Below are positions 6,575 through 10,508 of a DNA stretch of 10,508 nucleotides, one piece after another (the first letter of the stretch is position 1; each line of letters starts with the position of its first letter). The notes beneath the pieces were generated by a model. The model was not told where the DNA came from. It made no database searches and was given only the letters and a program-made list of their open reading frames with translations. Origin of the DNA: Bacteroides sp. (GTDB lineage: Bacteria > Bacteroidota > Bacteroidia > Bacteroidales > Bacteroidaceae); contig DXLM01000036.1 in assembly GCA_019414725.1 (NCBI GenBank), positions 1 to 10,508 on the forward strand, read 5' to 3'. A program made the translations under genes and the position numbers.

Positions 6575-7372
6575 CTATAAATGATCCTTTTCCTCCAGCC
6601 ACGCATCAATCAGTTTTCTTGCCAGGCTCAGCTTTTTGGGTATCTCCGGCAAGTTGTCTTTGGTATAGAAAGCGCCGGCATTCAGTTCTTCTTGTTGTAG
6701 TTTGATGTTTCCGCTTTCATAATCGGCGGTGAAGCCTATCATGATTCCGCTGGGATAAGGCCACGGCTGGCTGCCGAAATATTTCAGGTTTTTGATATGG
6801 AGTCCTGTTTCTTCCAGTACCTCGCGGTGCACACATTCCTCCAAAGTTTCGCCCGGTTCAAGAAAACCGGCTACCAAACCGTTGAAGGTTCCCCGGAAGT
6901 TGCGGGCGTGGACCAGCAGTATGCTGTCTTCCCGGCGTATCAATACAATGATGGCAGGAGAGATGCGCGGATAAATTTCCTGACGACATTGGGGGCATTT
7001 TTTAGCAATAGGAGAAATCTGTACGGTAGGTACGCCGCACATGGGGCAATAGCGGCTGTTCTTGTCCCAATTCAGTATCTGGAAGGCTTTGCCACCCACG
7101 TTGTACTCTTCCCAAGGCAATACGTCGTATGAACTCCGGAGATCCATCATCAGGTGGCGGTCATTTTCGCTGCCGGGCACCGGGGCATGTACGGAGAAAG
7201 TCTTGGCAGTGCGTCCCTCTATCTCTCCGATGGTGTGGATAGTGCTTCCCACCGGAACAGGCATGGGAGGCTCTGTTCCGAAAGGTATGGTGTACATTCC
7301 GTTCTTTTTCTCTATCAGCAGCTGATCCTTATAAAAAACGAACCAGCCGCAGGTTTCTATATCTTCTTCCAT
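6575..7372 (-). CDS. nudC: NAD(+)/NADH pyrophosphatase, Nudix hydrolase NudC
   Basis: The 265-aa enzyme hydrolyses NADH to NMNH and AMP; the E. coli homologue also removes NAD caps from RNA 5' ends. The domain order is typical. There is an N-terminal NUDIX-like region, then a zinc ribbon with Cys109, Cys112, Cys126 and Cys129 (CPMCG and CPQC), then the catalytic Nudix domain. The Nudix box spans 169-191 with Gly169, Glu175, Arg183, Glu184, Glu187, Glu188 and Gly190 in place. The NADH-specific signature SQPWPYP follows at 201-207; position 209 is Gly where the E. coli-type motif has Ser. The start is ATG at 7372, 22 nt after the tex stop, with AAGG in that gap, so it is probably translated from a tex-nudC transcript. 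Confidence 0.95.
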   Translation of the reverse strand: MEEDIETCGWFVFYKDQLLIEKKNGMYTIPFGTEPPMPVPVGSTIHTIGEIEGRTAKTFSVHAPVPGSENDRHLMMDLRSSYDVLPWEEYNVGGKAFQILNWDKNSRYCPMCGVPTVQISPIAKKCPQCRQEIYPRISPAIIVLIRREDSILLVHARNFRGTFNGLVAGFLEPGETLEECVHREVLEETGLHIKNLKYFGSQPWPYPSGIMIGFTADYESGNIKLQQEELNAGAFYTKDNLPEIPKKLSLARKLIDAWLEEKDHL

Positions 7373-7394
7373 ATTCTTTTTTACCTTGTTGCAA

Positions 7395-9524
7395 TTATTG
7401 ATTCAATCCTTTCATAGTGAGCTGGATGCGCTTGCGCTCTAGGTCTATGCTCATCACTTTCACCCGTACATGCTGATGGATGCTGACTACGGTGGTGGGG
7501 TCGCTCACAAATTTGTCGGCCAGTTGTGATACGTGCACCAGACCCTTCTCTTTGATTCCTATATCTACAAAGCAACCGAAGTTGGTAATATTGTTCACAA
7601 TGCCGGGCAGTTCCATTCCTTCAGTCAAATCCTCTATGGTCTTTACATTCTTGTCAAATTCAAAAACTTGGATTTGTTGCCGTGGGTCGCGTCCCGGCTT
7701 GTCCAATTCCTGCATGATGTCTGTCAGGGTGGGAAGCCCCACTGTCGGGGTGACATACTTCTTGATATCAATCCGGCTGCGCAGTTCTTTGCTTTTTATC
7801 AGTTCGTCTACGGTGCAGTTCAGGTCTTTGGCTATCTGCTCCACTATGGGATAGCTTTCGGGATGCACGGCCGAGTTGTCCAGCGGATTCTTCGCTTGTG
7901 GGATACGCAGGAACCCTGCGCATTGCTCAAACGCTTTCGCTCCCATCCGGGGTACTTTCAATAACTCCTTGCGTGAACTGAAAGGCCCGTTCTCGGTGCG
8001 GTAATCCACAATGTTTTGAGCCAAGGCAGGACCTAGCCCCGATATATAAGTCAGCAGATGGCGGCTGGCGGTATTGAGGTTCACACCTACCAGGTTCACA
8101 CAACTTTCCACTGTCTGGTCCAATGATTTCTTCAATAAAGTCTGGTCCACATCATGCTGGTATTGTCCCACTCCGATAGATTTGGCATCTATTTTCACCA
8201 GTTCGGCCAGCGGGTCCATCAACCGGCGGCCTATGGATACGGCTCCACGCACGGTCACGTCGTATTCAGGGAACTCGTCTCGGGCGGTTTTCGAGGCCGA
8301 GTAAATGGATGCTCCGTCCTCGCTTACTACAAATACTTGCAATTCACGGTCATAGCGTTGTGAAGTGATGAATTGTTCTGTCTCACGGCTGGCGGTGCCA
8401 TTGCCTATGGCGATTGCCTCTATCTGATATTGTTCTACCAATTTCACGATGCTGCGGGCTGCCTGTGAGTATTCATTCTTGGGCGGATGCGGATAAATGG
8501 TTTCATTGTGTAGCAAAGAGCCTTGGGCGTCCAGACAGACTATTTTACATCCGGTACGGTAGCCGGGATCAACTCCCATGACCCGTTTCTGTCCCAAAGG
8601 AGGAGCCAGCAGAAGCTGTCTCAGGTTTCCGGCGAAGACGCGGATTGCCTCCTCGTCGGCTTTCTCCTTGCTCAAGGCTGAAAATTCGGTTTCGATGGAA
8701 GGCTTCAGAAGCCGCTTGTACGCATCACGCACTGCCTCGCCTACCTGGCGGCTGCATTCATTGTTGCCACGGACATACATTTGTTCCAGCCGTCCGGCGC
8801 ACTCTTCGTCATCAGGACTTATACTTACTTTCAACAGGCCTTCCGACTCTCCCCGGCGGATAGCCAGCAGACGGTGGGAGGAACAGCGTTTCAAAGGTTC
8901 GCTGAAGTCGAAATAATCGCGGTATTTGGCGGCTTCTTCCTCTTTGCCTTTCACCACTTTGGAGGTGATGACGGCTTGTCGGGAAAATTGGTTGCGCAGT
9001 TGGTTGCGGGCGCGCTCGTCCTCGCTCACTTGTTCGGCTATGATGTCGCGCGCGCCTTTCAGCGCATCCTCTTCGTCTTTCACATCTCCTTTCACAAAAG
9101 CGGGGAGACGGCTGTCTAGATGGTTTTCGCGTTGCAATAACAGTAAGGTGGCAAGCGGTTCCAGTCCTTTTTGCCGTGCCGCTTCGGCGCGGGTCTTACG
9201 TTTCGGCTTATAGGGCAGATATATGTCTTCCACTTCGGTGGCATCCCAACTCTGTTCAATGCGTTTGCGCAATTCTTCTGTCAGTTTGCCCTGTTCTTCT
9301 ATGGTAGAAAGAATGGTTTCTTTTCGCTTGGCCAGTTCACACAACTTGTCATTTCTGTCTTTAATTTCGCCTATTTGTACTTCGTCCAGTCCTCCGGTTG
9401 CCTCTTTCCGGTATCGGCTTATGAAAGGGATGGTAGCTCCCCCGCCCAGTAGAGATAATGTATTGTCTACTTGATGTACGGAAACCTTCAGGGCTGCGGC
9501 AATCATTTTATTGAATAGTTCCAT
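7395..9524 (-). CDS. tex: Tex family RNA-binding transcription accessory protein
   Basis: The 709-aa cytoplasmic protein is homologous to bacterial Tex and the eukaryotic Spt6 core, which bind nucleic acid and affect transcription and RNA turnover. It has an N-terminal helical region with the signature TIPFISRYRKEATGGLDE at 31-48. A YqgF/RNase H-like domain follows at about 314-440 (VDPGYRTG at 318-325, IGNGTASRETE at 373-383), then helix-hairpin-helix motifs at about 490-555 and an S1 domain at about 637-706. The frame opens at 9599, but the TACCTTTG promoter box is at 9547-9554, so the start is ATG at 9524, giving the N-terminus MELFNKMIAAAL. Length is slightly below the E. coli protein (about 770 aa), with no domain missing. 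nudC follows 22 nt downstream. Confidence 0.96.
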   Translation of the reverse strand: MELFNKMIAAALKVSVHQVDNTLSLLGGGATIPFISRYRKEATGGLDEVQIGEIKDRNDKLCELAKRKETILSTIEEQGKLTEELRKRIEQSWDATEVEDIYLPYKPKRKTRAEAARQKGLEPLATLLLLQRENHLDSRLPAFVKGDVKDEEDALKGARDIIAEQVSEDERARNQLRNQFSRQAVITSKVVKGKEEEAAKYRDYFDFSEPLKRCSSHRLLAIRRGESEGLLKVSISPDDEECAGRLEQMYVRGNNECSRQVGEAVRDAYKRLLKPSIETEFSALSKEKADEEAIRVFAGNLRQLLLAPPLGQKRVMGVDPGYRTGCKIVCLDAQGSLLHNETIYPHPPKNEYSQAARSIVKLVEQYQIEAIAIGNGTASRETEQFITSQRYDRELQVFVVSEDGASIYSASKTARDEFPEYDVTVRGAVSIGRRLMDPLAELVKIDAKSIGVGQYQHDVDQTLLKKSLDQTVESCVNLVGVNLNTASRHLLTYISGLGPALAQNIVDYRTENGPFSSRKELLKVPRMGAKAFEQCAGFLRIPQAKNPLDNSAVHPESYPIVEQIAKDLNCTVDELIKSKELRSRIDIKKYVTPTVGLPTLTDIMQELDKPGRDPRQQIQVFEFDKNVKTIEDLTEGMELPGIVNNITNFGCFVDIGIKEKGLVHVSQLADKFVSDPTTVVSIHQHVRVKVMSIDLERKRIQLTMKGLNQ

Positions 9525-9546
9525 GTCTGTTGTTTTCTTTTGGGGG

Positions 9547-9554
9547 CAAAGGTA
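9547..9554 (-). promoter_or_regulatory. Bacteroides-type -7 box of tex
   Basis: The minus strand reads TACCTTTG (9554-9547), an exact match to TAnnTTTG. Transcription would start near 9540, leaving a leader of about 16 nt before the ATG at 9524. I see no good -33 element 18-22 nt upstream, where the sequence is AACCC-like, so the promoter may be weak or activator-dependent. The neighbouring degraded sequence begins by about 9583, so little native upstream region remains. Confidence 0.6.
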
Positions 9555-9582
9555 TAAAAAAGGTATGGGTTTTTCCGTATAA

Positions 9583-9723
9583 TTTGAGGTTGAAAACAAT
9601 GTATCTTATCCGTTCGCTCGGTATTCTCTTGATTTTGAAATGACTGCATCGATCCAGGAAGTCATGGAAACATTGTGTTTATTGGATGACAACTTATCAT
9701 GGGAAAAGAAAAATACAGGATAA
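9583..9723 (+). pseudogene. Remnant resembling a FecR C-terminal (DUF4974-like) or STN domain
   Basis: Between the in-frame stop at 9580-9582 and TAA at 9721-9723 there is an open stretch of 46 codons. It has one usable ATG at 9640, which would give only 27 aa. The conceptual peptide includes NVSYPFARYSLDFE and ASIQEVMETLCLLDDNLSWE. Its pattern (a pre-domain strand, then 'S-I-x-E-V-M-x-T-L-C' and 'L-S-W-E') resembles the last domain of FecR anti-sigma factors, or the related STN domain at the N-terminus of some TonB-dependent receptors. Both ends are missing. It lies directly before a truncated TonB-dependent receptor, which fits a FecR-receptor locus or a single receptor gene with a large deletion. 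The domain name is my recollection of the family pattern and is uncertain; that it is a fragment is more secure. Confidence 0.45.
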
Positions 9724-9727
9724 ATAA

Positions 9728-10508
9728 TTAAGTTTACAGACAATGGCAAATTCGGATTTCTATTATGGTGCTTATCCAGCAGAGTATTCTAATTCGTTGT
9801 CTGGAATTTTTGATATGAAAATGCGAAATGGCAATACTACGGATTTTGCACATGCTGTTCAATTAGGCATTTGGGGATTTGATTTATCATCAGAAAGACC
9901 AATAAATAAGAAAAGTGGAAGTTCGTACCTCTTTAATTACCGTTACTCATATTCTGGTTTGGCAGATAAGATTAGTGGTTCTGACGAGGGGCTTAATTAT
10001 CAGGATTTGGCTTTTAAGATAAACTTGCCAACAAAAAAAATGGGAACTTTCACATTTTGGGGTATCGGACTCTTGGATAAAATAATTCAAAGACCGGAAG
10101 ATGACCCTAAACAATGGGAAACATCTATGGAAAGACAAGAACAGAAGGCTGACTTCCAAAAAGGAGCAATTGGAATGGCACATACTTTATCTTGGAATGA
10201 TAATACATATCTGAGAAGCAATATAGGCATAACCTTTTCTGGAACCAAAGCAGAGAATCATATTTATGATAATGAATTAAACAGAATACCTGTCGCATTT
10301 GCAACAAAGCATGAGACCAATCTTCAAATCAATACATTTATCAATAAACGCTTTAATGCTTTCCATACAAATCGAACTGGAATAAGCTATACAGGAATAT
10401 TCTATGATTTGAATTTTAATATAAGTCCCAATATCGGATTATCCTATCCAATGGAATGCTATGCTTATGGGGAAGGACAGAATAATGTATTATACATATA
10501 TTCAAATT
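9728..10508 (+). pseudogene. TonB-dependent receptor lacking signal peptide and most of the plug; runs off the right edge
   Basis: The frame is open from 9728, just after TAA at 9725, through position 10508 with no stop; the first ATG is at 9743. The peptide starts inside a TonB-dependent receptor: NSDFYYGAYPAEYSNSLSG followed by GIFDMKMRNGN is the typical end of the plug, and QLGIWGFDLSSERP, SYLFNYRYSYSG and GTFTFWGIGLLDK are early beta-barrel strands of an outer-membrane receptor of the carboxypeptidase-regulatory-domain type. Complete relatives have roughly 200 or more residues before this point (signal peptide, regulatory domain, plug), all absent here. A product from 9743 could not be exported. 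AGA makes up 5 of the 9 Arg codons seen, and ATA is common, unlike the GC-richer neighbouring genes. The downstream barrel may be intact but is outside the window. Confidence 0.75.

Noticed and set aside
7533..7964. 143-codon plus-strand open frame opposite tex
   Set aside because: It lies wholly antisense to the well-supported S1/HhH part of tex and shows no recognisable domain, so it is a shadow of the real gene.
9525..9599. Longer N-terminus for Tex (start at 9599)
   Set aside because: It includes the TACCTTTG box, and the family N-terminus begins at MELFNKMI.
9947..10307. Two minus-strand open frames of 78 and 60 codons
   Set aside because: Both are antisense to the continuous receptor frame on the plus strand, which has clear TonB-dependent receptor motifs.
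1..10508. Defence system, prophage, integrated element or CRISPR array
   Set aside because: I saw no nuclease, methylase, transposase or integrase genes, no regularly spaced repeats and no tRNA attachment site on either strand.

Overview
The window looks like a chromosomal core segment of a Bacteroidales species, most likely Bacteroides or Phocaeicola. Three things point there: promoter boxes of the Bacteroidetes type TAnnTTTG just upstream of four transcription units, a DUF4270 lipoprotein, and a class III (Bacteroidetes/Firmicutes-type) fructose-1,6-bisphosphatase. No RNA genes, CRISPR arrays, transposases or defence genes are visible.

Layout: (1) 1-1125, minus strand: a short glycogen/starch-synthase-like protein that is only the N-terminal half of a GT5 enzyme, followed 19 nt later by a DUF4270 lipoprotein that runs off the left edge. 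(2) 1126-1476: a divergent intergenic region with a promoter on each strand. (3) 1477-2697, plus strand: panC and panD, the last step of pantothenate synthesis and the supply of its beta-alanine, closed by a rho-independent terminator. (4) 2698-2826: a convergent spacer with that terminator plus a second, unexplained 15-bp inverted repeat. (5) 2827-6498, minus strand: an AspT-family (AAE) two-domain transporter with paired RCK_C domains, then class III fbp 9 nt downstream. The transporter has its own promoter so close to its ATG that the mRNA is predicted to be leaderless or nearly so. (6) 6575-9524, minus strand: tex (RNA-binding/transcription accessory protein), then nudC (NADH/NAD-RNA pyrophosphatase) 22 nt downstream, with a promoter directly before tex. 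(7) 9583-10508, plus strand: decayed sequence. It has a short remnant resembling a FecR C-terminal (DUF4974-like) or STN domain, then, about ten bases later in another frame, a TonB-dependent receptor lacking its signal peptide and most of its plug. The receptor frame stays open to the right edge.

Genes 1-6 are ordinary housekeeping functions (CoA precursor synthesis, gluconeogenesis, RNA turnover, transport). The unusual points are the degenerate GT5/DUF4270 pair, the predicted leaderless transporter mRNA with an AT palindrome next to its promoter, the unexplained hairpin between panD and fbp, two uncommon substitutions at conserved positions of PanC and PanD, and the FecR/receptor deletion scar beside tex. 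I did not find a convincing new multi-gene system.
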